A stretch of 15,520 nucleotides of DNA from Candidatus Aminicenantota bacterium (GCA_013139435.1 WTAW01000344.1:1-15520); one strand, 5' to 3'; positions 7,084-15,243 are shown, counted from the stretch's first letter. Numbers and translations: made by a program. The notes: generated from the sequence alone by a model not told the origin.

Positions 7084-7626
7084 ATGACGAACACAAAAAA
7101 AATCAAAGGAACAACAATCATCTGTGTGCGGCATAAAGGGAAGTTAGCCATTGCCGGTGATGGCCAGGTGACTCTCGGCGATACTGTTCTGAAACAAAAA
7201 GCGAGTAAAATCAGGACTCTGTACAAAGGGAAAGTACTGGCCGGGTTTTCCGGGGCCACATCCGACGCTTTTGCTCTTTTTTCCCGGTTTGAGGCGAAGT
7301 TAGAGGAATACAGAGGGAATCTTCCCCGTGCGGCCATCGAGCTTGCTAAAGATTGGCGTTTGGACAGATCGTTGAGACGCTTGGAGGCACTTCTTATCGT
7401 GACAGATGAGAAACATACATTTCTCATCTCTGGAACTGGTGATGTGGTCGAACCTGACGACGGTATCATCGCCATCGGTTCGGGAGGCTCTTATGCATTA
7501 GCTGCGGCGAGATCCCTTATCAGACACACGGAATTATCTGCTAAGGAGTTAGCTAAAGAGGCGATGAAGATCAGCGCAGAGATCTGCATATACACCAACG
7601 CAAATATCACGATCGAGGAGCTCTAG
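7084..7626 (+). CDS. hslV: ATP-dependent protease proteolytic subunit HslV
   Basis: 180-residue N-terminal-nucleophile (threonine) peptidase, the proteolytic core of the cytoplasmic HslUV (ClpQY) protease. It assembles as two hexameric rings capped by HslU. The conserved block TTIICVRHKGKLAIAGDGQV begins at residue 10, so Thr10 should become the catalytic N-terminal threonine after removal of the first nine residues (MTNTKKIKG). E. coli HslV loses only Met, whereas the Bacillus ortholog CodW carries a short propeptide, so a short propeptide is plausible. Other family features are SGATSDAFALF at about 55-65 and IGSGGSYALAAARSL near 133-147. AGGGA lies 5 bases upstream of the ATG. The stop codon directly abuts the hslU ATG (TAGATG), so the two subunits are co-translated. 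Identification is certain. Confidence 0.97.
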   Translation: MTNTKKIKGTTIICVRHKGKLAIAGDGQVTLGDTVLKQKASKIRTLYKGKVLAGFSGATSDAFALFSRFEAKLEEYRGNLPRAAIELAKDWRLDRSLRRLEALLIVTDEKHTFLISGTGDVVEPDDGIIAIGSGGSYALAAARSLIRHTELSAKELAKEAMKISAEICIYTNANITIEEL

Positions 7627-9018
7627 ATGGCTATCGTCCTACCTGAATCTTTGGAAAAAAACCGGGCTAAACTCCAAGAGATGGAATTGACTCCCAAGGA
7701 AATTGTGTCCGAGCTTGACAAGTACATCATCCGTCAAGAAGCCGCTAAAAAAGCGGTGGCCATCGCTCTGCGAAACCGATTCCGTCGCAGGAAATTGCCT
7801 CCTGATCTGGCCGATGAGATCGCGCCCAAAAACATCTTGATGATCGGACCTACAGGTGTGGGAAAGACAGAGATCTCTCGCAGGCTGGCCAAGTTGACGT
7901 TATCCCCTTTTCTCAAGATCGAGGCCAGTAAGTTTACAGAAGTCGGCTATGTCGGCCGCGATGTGGAATCCATGATCAGGGATCTAGCTCGCATGGCTGT
8001 TGATATGATCCAGCAAGAGAAGCTCAAAGAAGTCATCGGAAAAGCCGAGCGTAATGTGGAAGAAAGGATACTGGATATCCTGCTCCCCCCCATAAAAAGA
8101 CGGCCAGATGCGACGAATGAGGAAGAGATCAACCGGTTTCAGGCGACTCGGGAAAAATTTAGGACTCAACTCCATACCGGATATCTGGAAGATAGAATGA
8201 TCGAGATCGATGTTAAAGAAAAGATGGCGTCTCCGTTTGAGATCTTCTCCAATGCTGGTGTGGAAGAGATTGGAATTCATATTCAGGAACTCATTCCAGG
8301 TTTGGGAGGGGGGAAATCCAAAAGACGGAAAATGAAAGTCAGTGAAGCGCGCGAGTATCTCTTGGAGGAAGAACAGAAAAAGCTCATCGATATGGAACAG
8401 GTATCCCGTCTAGCCGTGGAAAGGGTGGAGCACTCGGGGATCATTTTTTTGGATGAGGTCGATAAAATATCAGGACGCGAATCCGGGCATGGCCCAGAAG
8501 TCAGCAGGGAAGGAGTGCAGAGAGACCTCCTTCCTATCATTGAAGGAACCACTGTGAACACCCGTTACGGATTGGTACGCACAGACCATATTCTCTTTAT
8601 CGGGGCCGGCGCCTTTCATGTCTCTAGACCTTCCGACCTTATTCCAGAGCTTCAGGGACGATTCCCCATTCGCGTGGAGCTTTCCTCTTTGGATAAGAAT
8701 GATTTTGTGAAGATTTTGACAGAGCCTGAAAATGCCTTGATCAAGCAGTATATAGCCCTTTTAGGAACAGAAGGCGTGAAGATCGTGTTTACAGAAGATG
8801 CCATCGACGAGATCGCAGACATCGCAGAGAAAGTAAACGATATGAACGAGAATATCGGAGCTAGGCGCCTGCATACGGTCATGGAAAAAGTCATGGAGGA
8901 TATTTCTTTTTCTGCGCCGGACATCAAGAAAAAAAAGATTACCATCGACAGAAAATATGTTCAAAAGCAGCTCAAGGATATCGTCGAAGACGAGGATCTC
9001 AGCCGGTTCATCCTCTAA
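7627..9018 (+). CDS. hslU: ATP-dependent protease ATPase subunit HslU
   Basis: 463-residue AAA+ unfoldase that recognises and threads substrates into HslV. Walker A is GPTGVGKT at 74-81, the pore loop GYVGRD at 107-112, Walker B GIIFLDEVDK at 271-280 and the sensor-2 motif GARRLHT at 411-417. The inserted I domain spans about 115-240. The C terminus EDLSRFIL matches the HslU tail that docks between HslV subunits and activates it, so the pair should be functional. The start follows GAGGAG with a 6-base spacer located in the end of hslV. The length is normal for the family and no active-site residue is missing. Confidence 0.97.
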   Translation: MAIVLPESLEKNRAKLQEMELTPKEIVSELDKYIIRQEAAKKAVAIALRNRFRRRKLPPDLADEIAPKNILMIGPTGVGKTEISRRLAKLTLSPFLKIEASKFTEVGYVGRDVESMIRDLARMAVDMIQQEKLKEVIGKAERNVEERILDILLPPIKRRPDATNEEEINRFQATREKFRTQLHTGYLEDRMIEIDVKEKMASPFEIFSNAGVEEIGIHIQELIPGLGGGKSKRRKMKVSEAREYLLEEEQKKLIDMEQVSRLAVERVEHSGIIFLDEVDKISGRESGHGPEVSREGVQRDLLPIIEGTTVNTRYGLVRTDHILFIGAGAFHVSRPSDLIPELQGRFPIRVELSSLDKNDFVKILTEPENALIKQYIALLGTEGVKIVFTEDAIDEIADIAEKVNDMNENIGARRLHTVMEKVMEDISFSAPDIKKKKITIDRKYVQKQLKDIVEDEDLSRFIL

Positions 9019-9033
9019 CCTGAATAGTTCAGG
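9019..9033. repeat. Minimal 15-bp palindrome of the CCTGAA repeat family
   Basis: CCTGAATAGTTCAGG, with 6-bp arms and a TAG centre, begins at the base after the hslU stop and ends 4 bases before the next ATG. Its right part TGAATAGTTCAGG is identical to the terminus of copies 1 and 2, and the following ATAA also matches copy 1 upstream of the DUF1015 gene. It may be a deletion remnant of a larger copy or a minimal functional hairpin that contributes AGGA to the downstream ribosome binding site. Confidence 0.6.
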
Positions 9034-9037
9034 ATAA

Positions 9038-10144
9038 ATGTTTATAAAAAAAATACTCCCTGCACTTGTGTTATCCATTCTTCTTTTATCCTGCATTTTT
9101 TGCGGGAAGAGAGGGCCGATCTATCCTCCTCTTGTCAAGATTCCCCAAAAGATCGAAGACCTTAAGGTTTTTCAGAGAGGAGATGCGATTGTGCTTCAGT
9201 GGAGCAATCCCATGTCATACATGGATGGGAATCCCTTAGAAGGGGCCATTGCAGTTGAACTCTGGCTGGTTAAAGTAGAGAAAGAACTGGCAAAGCAGCA
9301 GGGATCGCTCACGGAAGAAAATTTTGTGAGAAAAGCGTTGCTCTATGAGACGATCAAACAGGAGGATTTTGCTAAGTTCCAGGTTTCGGAAAAAGAGCCT
9401 TCTGAAGGTTTGACTTATACCTATGAGCTCTCCCCAGAAGATCTGTCTCAGATGGTGTTTGTTTTTGGATTAAGGGTCAAGGATAGCAAAGATAAGGTAT
9501 CGAGCTTCTCGTCGTTGACACCGTTGATCCCGAAATCCGTTCCTCTCCCTCCGCTTGAGCTCCATGCAGTGATGCGCGAAAAAAGTGTAGCGATCGAGTG
9601 GAAAGCCCCTGAGAAAAATATCGATTCATCCACTCCCCCGAGTGTGGTGGGGTACAATGTTTATAGAGAAGCTGATAATGAAGAATTTCGCCAGATCAAT
9701 ACGGCTTTGATCGAGGAGACGAGGTTTGTGGATAGAAATTTTGTTTTTAATGTGACCTATCGCTATTACGTCAGAGCTTCAGCCACAAGATCTTCCCCCT
9801 ATACTGAGAGCGAAAACTCGAAAGTGGTCGAGATCCTGACTGTGGATACTCTTATCCCAGCCGCACCGACCGGTTTAGTGGTGATTGCCGGCGAAAATTT
9901 TGTTTCCCTGAGTTGGGATGCCAATAAAGAGACAGATTTAGCGGGATACAGGGTTTGGCGAAGAAGCGATAGCGAGGATGGATTTACTGCTGTGACAGAG
10001 CTGATTGCTGAAAATGTCTACCACGATTCCAAAGTTGAAAAGAATCAGAGATACCATTATGCTATAACTGCTTTGGATGAGAATGGGAATGAGAGCGAAA
10101 GATCCGAGGCCGTCTCTGTAGTTCTAGGAAGAGAGGGGTTATGA
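9038..10144 (+). CDS. Lipoprotein with fibronectin type III repeats
   Basis: 368 residues with an N-terminal lipoprotein signal: two lysines, a hydrophobic core and LLSC with the likely lipidated cysteine at residue 19. A second cysteine at 22 begins CGKRGPIYPP, which resembles the CG-x-KGPLY segment of LptM/YifL-type small lipoproteins. The rest consists of three fibronectin type III-like modules at about 36-155, 170-268 and 274-365. They show typical strands such as VSLSWDANKETDLAGYRVWR and YHYAITALDENGNES. It is expected on the periplasmic face of a membrane. Function is unknown; adhesion or envelope scaffolding is inference. The ATG is preceded by AGGA only 3 bases away, taken from a palindromic repeat. 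No other plausible start gives the signal peptide. It follows hslU by 19 bases and overlaps the next gene by 4 (ATGA), so it is probably part of that operon. Confidence 0.82.
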   Translation: MFIKKILPALVLSILLLSCIFCGKRGPIYPPLVKIPQKIEDLKVFQRGDAIVLQWSNPMSYMDGNPLEGAIAVELWLVKVEKELAKQQGSLTEENFVRKALLYETIKQEDFAKFQVSEKEPSEGLTYTYELSPEDLSQMVFVFGLRVKDSKDKVSSFSSLTPLIPKSVPLPPLELHAVMREKSVAIEWKAPEKNIDSSTPPSVVGYNVYREADNEEFRQINTALIEETRFVDRNFVFNVTYRYYVRASATRSSPYTESENSKVVEILTVDTLIPAAPTGLVVIAGENFVSLSWDANKETDLAGYRVWRRSDSEDGFTAVTELIAENVYHDSKVEKNQRYHYAITALDENGNESERSEAVSVVLGREGL

Positions 10145-10905
10145 AAATCTACAGATACAAACACAAGGATAAGACTGTGTATGGTGTGCTGAAGGAGGAG
10201 CAGCTGTATCCAGTTGTGGGGTCCATCTACAGGAAACTGGAGCTTAAAAAAAAAGGTGTGCCCATCAGTGATGTCTTCCTGCTCCCTCCTGTAAAACCAT
10301 CAAAGATTGTGGCCATCGGCCGCAACTATAAGAGCCATGCCGCTGAAATGGGGAAACCTTTGCCAAAGGAACCCTTGATTTTTCTCAAACCACCCTCGGC
10401 GTTGGTGGGACCGAATGAGATCATCATCTATCCCAGAATGTCGAAACGGGTGGATTATGAGGGAGAGTTAGCTGTCGTCATCCGCAAAAAAGCACATCTT
10501 CTGGCAGAGGACGACGACGTTCAGCCATATATTCTAGGCTATTCGTGCTTTAATGATGTCACTGCAAGGGATTTGCAGCGCAAAGACGTGCAGTTTACAC
10601 GAGGAAAATCATTTGATACCTTTGCAGCCCTTGGCCCATGTCTTGCTACGGAGATCGACCCCTCTTCTCTCAGACTGAAAACATTCTTGAACGGGAAACT
10701 CAAGCAATCTGCAAACACAAAGAATCTGATTTTTCCCATTCCGTATCTTGTGAGGTTCATCTCCCAAGTTATGACTCTCAATCCGGGCGATGTCATTGCG
10801 ACAGGAACACCCGCGGGCATAGGGCCCATGGTTCCCGGAGATAGAGTGGATGTCCAGATCGAGGGAATTGGCGTGCTTTCAAACAAGGTATTGAAAATTA
10901 AATAA
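10141..10905 (+). CDS. Fumarylacetoacetate hydrolase family enzyme
   Basis: 254-residue cytoplasmic protein of the FAH superfamily, close to 2-hydroxyhepta-2,4-diene-1,7-dioate isomerases, acylpyruvases and oxaloacetate tautomerases/decarboxylases. The FAH motifs are GRNYKSHAAEMG at 60-71, the metal ligands Glu107 and Glu109 in DYEGEL, and Asp139 in NDVTARD. The closing active-site loop is TGTPAGIGPM at 221-230. These bind a divalent metal for C-C bond cleavage or keto-enol tautomerisation. The exact substrate cannot be read from sequence; with no aromatic-degradation genes nearby, a general oxaloacetate/acylpyruvate role is more likely than aromatic catabolism. Its ATG overlaps the upstream lipoprotein stop as ATGA, indicating translational coupling. 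The ordinary family length and intact metal site suggest an active enzyme. Confidence 0.9.
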   Translation: MKIYRYKHKDKTVYGVLKEEQLYPVVGSIYRKLELKKKGVPISDVFLLPPVKPSKIVAIGRNYKSHAAEMGKPLPKEPLIFLKPPSALVGPNEIIIYPRMSKRVDYEGELAVVIRKKAHLLAEDDDVQPYILGYSCFNDVTARDLQRKDVQFTRGKSFDTFAALGPCLATEIDPSSLRLKTFLNGKLKQSANTKNLIFPIPYLVRFISQVMTLNPGDVIATGTPAGIGPMVPGDRVDVQIEGIGVLSNKVLKIK

Positions 10906-10938
10906 TACTGTGTTCGTTTTGGTGATTTGTGATAAATT

Positions 10939-10956
10939 GATTAACCTGGATTAACC
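10939..10956. repeat. Two direct GATTAACC octamers, 10 bp apart
   Basis: GATTAACC occurs at 10939-10946 and again at 10949-10956, one helical turn apart, in the 76-bp gap before the transaldolase. Such spacing would put two identical half-sites on the same face of the helix. No convincing promoter boxes were found nearby, so an operator role is a guess. Confidence 0.35.
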
Positions 10957-10970
10957 ATATCAACGCGATC

Positions 10971-10976
10971 AGGAGG
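10971..10976 (+). promoter_or_regulatory. Consensus ribosome binding site for the transaldolase
   Basis: AGGAGG, the full anti-16S complement, with a 5-base spacer before ATG 10982. It is the strongest such site in the window apart from that of the GWxTD gene. Confidence 0.75.
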
Positions 10977-10981
10977 TTAAA

Positions 10982-11629
10982 ATGCAGTTTTTCTTGGATA
11001 CGGCAAATTTAGACCAGATCAAAGAGGCCGTCAGCTGGGGGATCATCGACGGTGTGACGACCAACCCTTCCTTGGTCTCGAAGGAAAACATGAAGTTTGA
11101 AGAGCTGATAAAGGAGATCTGTCGCACTGTTTCAGGTCCAGTGAGCGTCGAAAGCGTTTCCACGAGGGCTAAGGATATCATCGAGGAAGCAAGAGGATTG
11201 GCATCGCTCGCTGATAACGTGGTCGTGAAAGTACCGATTTGCCTGGAGGGGCTAAAAGCGATAAAAGCTCTTGCCAGTGAAGGAATCGATGTGAACACCA
11301 CATTGATCTTTTCTCCCTCCCAGGCCCTTCTTGCCGCTAAAGCCGGGGCAAAATATGTCAGTCCGTTTGTTGGTCGCCTGGATGACATCTCCCATGACGG
11401 GATGGATCTGGTCGATCAGATCGTTACCATCTATACCAATTATGGGATTGAAACAGAGGTGATCGTTGCGAGCATCAGACATCCTCTCCATGTTGTCGAG
11501 GCCGCACTGATGGGAGCGGATATCGCTACCATGCCCTTCTCCTCGCTTGAGAAACTGATCAAACATCCCTTGACAGATATTGGGATGGAAAAATTCCTGA
11601 ACGACTGGAAAAAGGTCAAGCTCGATTGA
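10982..11629 (+). CDS. tal: Transaldolase, small TalC/MipB type
   Basis: 215-residue (alpha/beta)8-barrel class I aldolase of the small transaldolase subfamily, moving a dihydroxyacetone unit between sugar phosphates in the non-oxidative pentose phosphate pathway. The Schiff-base lysine is Lys83 in NVVVKVPI. Other motifs are FLDTANLDQI at 4-13, TTNPSLV at 26-32 and PFVGRLDD at 128-135. Two positions that separate true transaldolases from fructose-6-phosphate aldolase favour transaldolase: Glu57 (Gln in FSA) and Phe129 in SPFVGRLD (Tyr in FSA's APYVNRID). It begins after a 76-base gap and a consensus ribosome binding site. Its stop lies only 12 bases before the carboxylase operon, so it may be transcribed with it, though no pathway link is obvious. 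Confidence 0.92.
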   Translation: MQFFLDTANLDQIKEAVSWGIIDGVTTNPSLVSKENMKFEELIKEICRTVSGPVSVESVSTRAKDIIEEARGLASLADNVVVKVPICLEGLKAIKALASEGIDVNTTLIFSPSQALLAAKAGAKYVSPFVGRLDDISHDGMDLVDQIVTIYTNYGIETEVIVASIRHPLHVVEAALMGADIATMPFSSLEKLIKHPLTDIGMEKFLNDWKKVKLD

Positions 11630-11641
11630 GCGAGCAGCACA

Positions 11642-13192
11642 ATGAGTGTCGATAAGAAGCGGGAAGAACTCAACCGGAGGAATCGCCTCGCGGAATTGGG
11701 CGGAGGTGAGGAGCGGATAAAAAAACGGCATGCAGAGGGAAAACTCACCGCCAGAGAAAGAGTAAACCTTCTTCTGGATGAAGGATCCTTCCAGGAAATG
11801 GGCAAGCTAGTTGTGCATCGCTGTTTTGACTTCGAGATGGAGACAAAGAAAATCTATGGTGATGGGGTAGTGACAGGATACGGGACGATCGAGGGCCGTA
11901 CTGTTTTTATTTTTTCCCAGGATTTTACAGTGTTTGGTGGTTCGCTAAGTGAAACCTACGGAGCGAAGATCTGTAAGATTATGGATCTGGCCATGAAATC
12001 CGGCGCTCCGATCATAGGACTCAACGATTCGGGTGGCGCACGCATTCAGGAAGGGGTAGCAAGTCTGGCGAGTTATGCGGACATATTTTTGAGGAATGTC
12101 CTCGCTTCTGGGGTAGTCCCCCAGATCTCAGCGATCATGGGACCATGCGCTGGAGGGGCTGTCTATTCTCCTGCGATCACAGATTTCACCATCATGACTA
12201 AAGGGATCAGCAACATGTTCATAACGGGTCCGGATGTGATCAAAGCGGTGACCCATGAAGATGTGACCATGGAGGAATTGGGTGGTGCTGAAACGCATAA
12301 CACTCTCAGCGGTGTGGCGCACTTCGCAGCAGAAAATGAAGAACAGACATTCCTGCTGATCCGCGAGCTTTTATCCTTCATTCCCGATAACAACATGGAG
12401 GACCCTCCTGAAAGGGAAACATCCGACCCCCCTGATCGCTTAAATGAGGATTTGAATAGTATGGTGCCGGATGATCCCAACCAGCCGTATGATATCAGAA
12501 CAATTGTCCGGGAAGTGCTGGATGACAATCGTTTCTTCGAAGTCCAGGAGCATTATGCCAAAAATATCGTCATCGGCTTCGGCCGGCTGGAAAGCAAGTC
12601 TGTGGCCATAGTGGCCAATCAACCCGACCATTTGGCCGGTGTCCTCGATATCAATTCATCCGATAAAGGGGCACGATTCGTCCGTTTCTGTGATGCGTTC
12701 AACATTCCTCTGATCACATTTGAGGATGTCCCTGGTTTTTTGCCCGGTGTGGCACAGGAACATGGAGGAATCATTCGACATGGCGCTAAGCTGCTCTATG
12801 CATTTGCTGAGGCCACTGTACCCAAGATCACCATCATCACACGCAAAGCGTATGGAGGCGCCTATTGTGTTATGGCGTCCAAACATATCCGTGCGGATGT
12901 GAATTTTGTGTATCCCACGGCAGAAATTGCTGTGATGGGTCCGGAAGGCGCTGTGAATATCGTGTACAAAAGAGAATTCAATGGAGCGGAGAATGCAGAT
13001 AAGATCCGGCAGGAAAAAATCGACGAGTTCAGGGAAAGATTTGCCAATCCCTACATTGCCTGCGAACGGGGATATTGCGATGAAGTTATTGAGCCCAAGT
13101 TTACACGATCCAAACTCATCGCTGCCCTGAGAATGCTGGATAAGAAACGGGATCAAAATCCTCCCAAAAAACACGGGAACATTCCTCTTTAA
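11642..13192 (+). CDS. Acyl-CoA carboxylase carboxyltransferase (beta) subunit, propionyl-CoA carboxylase/methylmalonyl-CoA decarboxylase type
   Basis: 516 residues with two crotonase-fold halves, the carboxyltransferase that moves CO2 between carboxybiotin and an acyl-CoA. The N-terminal half has the oxyanion-hole segments DSGGARIQEGV (129-139) and GPCAGGAVYSPA (167-178). The C-terminal half has PGFLPGVAQEHGGIIRHGAK (364-383), GGAYCVMASKH (405-415) and PTAEIAVMGPEGAV (425-438). Together these identify the PccB/MmdA family. The residue that helps set acyl length in this family (Asp in PccB GGAYDVM, Ile in acetyl-CoA enzymes) is Cys409 here, so substrate preference is uncertain. Biotin carboxylase and carrier genes follow, supporting a carboxylase; no sodium-pump membrane subunit is present in the window. 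No strong Shine-Dalgarno precedes the ATG, which lies 12 bases after the transaldolase stop. Confidence 0.92.
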   Translation: MSVDKKREELNRRNRLAELGGGEERIKKRHAEGKLTARERVNLLLDEGSFQEMGKLVVHRCFDFEMETKKIYGDGVVTGYGTIEGRTVFIFSQDFTVFGGSLSETYGAKICKIMDLAMKSGAPIIGLNDSGGARIQEGVASLASYADIFLRNVLASGVVPQISAIMGPCAGGAVYSPAITDFTIMTKGISNMFITGPDVIKAVTHEDVTMEELGGAETHNTLSGVAHFAAENEEQTFLLIRELLSFIPDNNMEDPPERETSDPPDRLNEDLNSMVPDDPNQPYDIRTIVREVLDDNRFFEVQEHYAKNIVIGFGRLESKSVAIVANQPDHLAGVLDINSSDKGARFVRFCDAFNIPLITFEDVPGFLPGVAQEHGGIIRHGAKLLYAFAEATVPKITIITRKAYGGAYCVMASKHIRADVNFVYPTAEIAVMGPEGAVNIVYKREFNGAENADKIRQEKIDEFRERFANPYIACERGYCDEVIEPKFTRSKLIAALRMLDKKRDQNPPKKHGNIPL

Positions 13193-13225
13193 TCCCATCA
13201 CCTGACGACTTATGCCTGAAAAGAA

Positions 13226-14743
13226 ATGAATTCACACAAAATGTTTAAAAAAATATTGATTGCCAACAGGGGTGAAATTGCTGTCAGGGTAATACGCGCC
13301 TGTCGTGAAATGGGGATAACCTCTGTGGCTGTTTTTTCTGAAGCCGACAGGAAGGCCCTGCATGTCAGGCTGGCCGATGAGGCCTATCTTTTAGGAGGAG
13401 CAAGTCCGGCAGAGAGCTATCTTCACATCGACAAGATCATTTCAATAACCAAAAGGTGTGGAGCAGAGGCTTTGCATCCCGGCTATGGTTTTTTGGCGGA
13501 GAATTCCGAATTTGTACGCCGCTGTGAAGAGGAAAATATCGTTTTTATCGGGCCTCCTTCTCTGCCCATGGAGATCATGGGAAGAAAGACAGCCTCACGC
13601 GTGAAAATGAAGGGAGCAGGAGTTCCGATCATCCCCGGAACGCTCCAACCCATTGACGATGAGAAAACACTCGTTAAAGAAGCCGAAAAAATCAAACTCC
13701 CGATACTGTTGAAGGCAGTTTCAGGCGGAGGAGGGAAAGGATTACGGCTTGTGAGGAAGAGCGAGGAGCTCGTCTCCTCTTTCCGGTTAGCCAGGTCTGA
13801 GGCCAAATCAAGCTTTGATGATCCTTCAGTCTATTTGGAGAAATACATCGAGGAGCCCCATCACATCGAGATCCAGATCCTTGCCGATCACTATGGACAT
13901 GTTGTCTACCTTGGCGAAAGAGAATGTTCTATCCAGCGTCGTTATCAAAAAGTTCTGGAGGAGACGCCTTCGCCGTTCTTGGATGACGACGCTCGTCACG
14001 AAATGGGCAGGATTGCAGTCAGGGCAGCATCAGCTGTCAACTACAGAAACGCTGGGACTGTGGAATTTATTGTTGACAAAAACAGGAAATTTTACTTTTT
14101 AGAGATGAATACGCGGCTCCAAGTGGAGCATCCCGTGACTGAAATGGTTACAGGGATCGACCTAGTCAAGTGGCAGATGAAGATCGCCTCCGGAATGCCG
14201 CTAGTGCTGCAGCAGGAGGAAATCACTCCCAGGGGACATTCCATCCAATGCCGGATATATGCAGAAGACCCGGATAATGATTTTATGCCTTCTCCCGGCA
14301 AAATCACGCACCTTCGCACTCCATCGGGAGGCATCGGTGTAAGATATGATAACGGAACATATGAGGGATATGAAGTTCCACTGGAGTATGATCCACTGCT
14401 TTCCAAACTCGTCACATGGGGAGAGACGAGAGAAGAGGCCATCCAGCGGATGCTGAGAGCCCTGTCCGAATACCAGGTTTACGGCATAAAGACCACCATC
14501 CCGTTTTTTATAAGGATTCTCCATCACCCCCAATTCCTCTCCGGCAACTACAACACCCATTTCATCGAAGCGCTCGAGAAGGAGAAGGATGGAAAAGAGA
14601 CTGGAGAAGAAGTTGTTGCTCTTATCACAGCGGGGATCAAAACCTATATGGAGAACAAATCGCGTTCCACATCTCGGGGCTCGAGGAAAATAAGCAATTG
14701 GAAGTTTCAAGGCAGGCTAGAAAACTTATCGAGAAGGCTGTGA
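13226..14743 (+). CDS. Biotin carboxylase subunit of acyl-CoA carboxylase
   Basis: 505-residue ATP-grasp enzyme that carboxylates the biotin on the carrier protein using ATP and bicarbonate. The biotin carboxylase domain opens with KKILIANRGEIAVRVIRAC (8-26). It continues with HPGYGFLAEN (84-93), the ATP-binding loop SGGGGKGL (166-173), ERECSIQRRYQKVLEETP (231-248) and the catalytic FLEMNTRLQVEHPVTE (291-306). The C-terminal lobe has AEDP and MPSPGKI (346-360). About 55 residues follow the usual end of the domain and are polar; there is no fused biotinyl domain, unlike long PccA-type alpha subunits. ATG 13226 has only a weak purine tract (GAAAAGAA) before it. ATG 13241, five codons later, gives the family-typical N terminus and is an alternative start. 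The stop is followed after one base by the carrier gene's ATG. Confidence 0.93.
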   Translation: MNSHKMFKKILIANRGEIAVRVIRACREMGITSVAVFSEADRKALHVRLADEAYLLGGASPAESYLHIDKIISITKRCGAEALHPGYGFLAENSEFVRRCEEENIVFIGPPSLPMEIMGRKTASRVKMKGAGVPIIPGTLQPIDDEKTLVKEAEKIKLPILLKAVSGGGGKGLRLVRKSEELVSSFRLARSEAKSSFDDPSVYLEKYIEEPHHIEIQILADHYGHVVYLGERECSIQRRYQKVLEETPSPFLDDDARHEMGRIAVRAASAVNYRNAGTVEFIVDKNRKFYFLEMNTRLQVEHPVTEMVTGIDLVKWQMKIASGMPLVLQQEEITPRGHSIQCRIYAEDPDNDFMPSPGKITHLRTPSGGIGVRYDNGTYEGYEVPLEYDPLLSKLVTWGETREEAIQRMLRALSEYQVYGIKTTIPFFIRILHHPQFLSGNYNTHFIEALEKEKDGKETGEEVVALITAGIKTYMENKSRSTSRGSRKISNWKFQGRLENLSRRL

Positions 14744-14744
14744 T

Positions 14745-15236
14745 ATGAACCTGTCTTTTTGGCTGAACAATCGTGAGTACAAACTGAGTATCAAGGAAAA
14801 ACAGAAAAATGACATTCTGGTCGATCTCAGCGGCAAAACATACGAAGTTGCGGTTGAGGTCCTCAACTCCGATGAGATCCTTTTGATCATCGATGGAAAA
14901 ATATACAACGCCATAATTTGTGCAAGCAACTTGTCTTTCCGTGTGTACGTCAACGGACAGAGCTTCGATATTGAAAAAAAGTCGATTTCTCAGATTCTCG
15001 GAGGGATGCACAACCAGAGGCAGAAGAGAGATGTTAAGACATCCATGCCGGGAAAAATCGTGACGGTGTTTATAGCCGAAGGCGAAAATGTGGAGGAAGG
15101 ACAGGCTGTTTTAATACTCGAGGCCATGAAGATGCAGAATGAGATCAGATCTCCTCAAAAAGGCAAGGTTACTAAGATAATACCCAAGGCTGGTGACTCA
15201 GTGGAAACAGGGGCTCTCCTCTTTTCTATGGAGTAA
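14745..15236 (+). CDS. Biotin carboxyl carrier subunit of acyl-CoA carboxylase
   Basis: 163 residues ending in a biotinyl domain (about 95-163) with the acceptor motif EAMKM at 126-130, so Lys129 carries biotin. The upstream TSMPGKIVTV and the downstream half-repeat KVTKIIPKAGDSVETGALL complete the hammerhead fold. The first 90 residues are a beta-rich segment with three repeated short blocks (VNGQSF, IDGKIYNA, LSGKTYEV). They resemble neither the Ala/Pro-rich linker of AccB nor a signal peptide; they may do the subunit-bridging job of the BT domain of fused propionyl-CoA carboxylase alpha chains, which is inference. The ATG at 14745 comes one base after the biotin carboxylase stop, so the two are tightly coupled. 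It is the last gene of the carboxylase operon. Confidence 0.93.
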   Translation: MNLSFWLNNREYKLSIKEKQKNDILVDLSGKTYEVAVEVLNSDEILLIIDGKIYNAIICASNLSFRVYVNGQSFDIEKKSISQILGGMHNQRQKRDVKTSMPGKIVTVFIAEGENVEEGQAVLILEAMKMQNEIRSPQKGKVTKIIPKAGDSVETGALLFSME

Positions 15237-15243
15237 AAAATAG

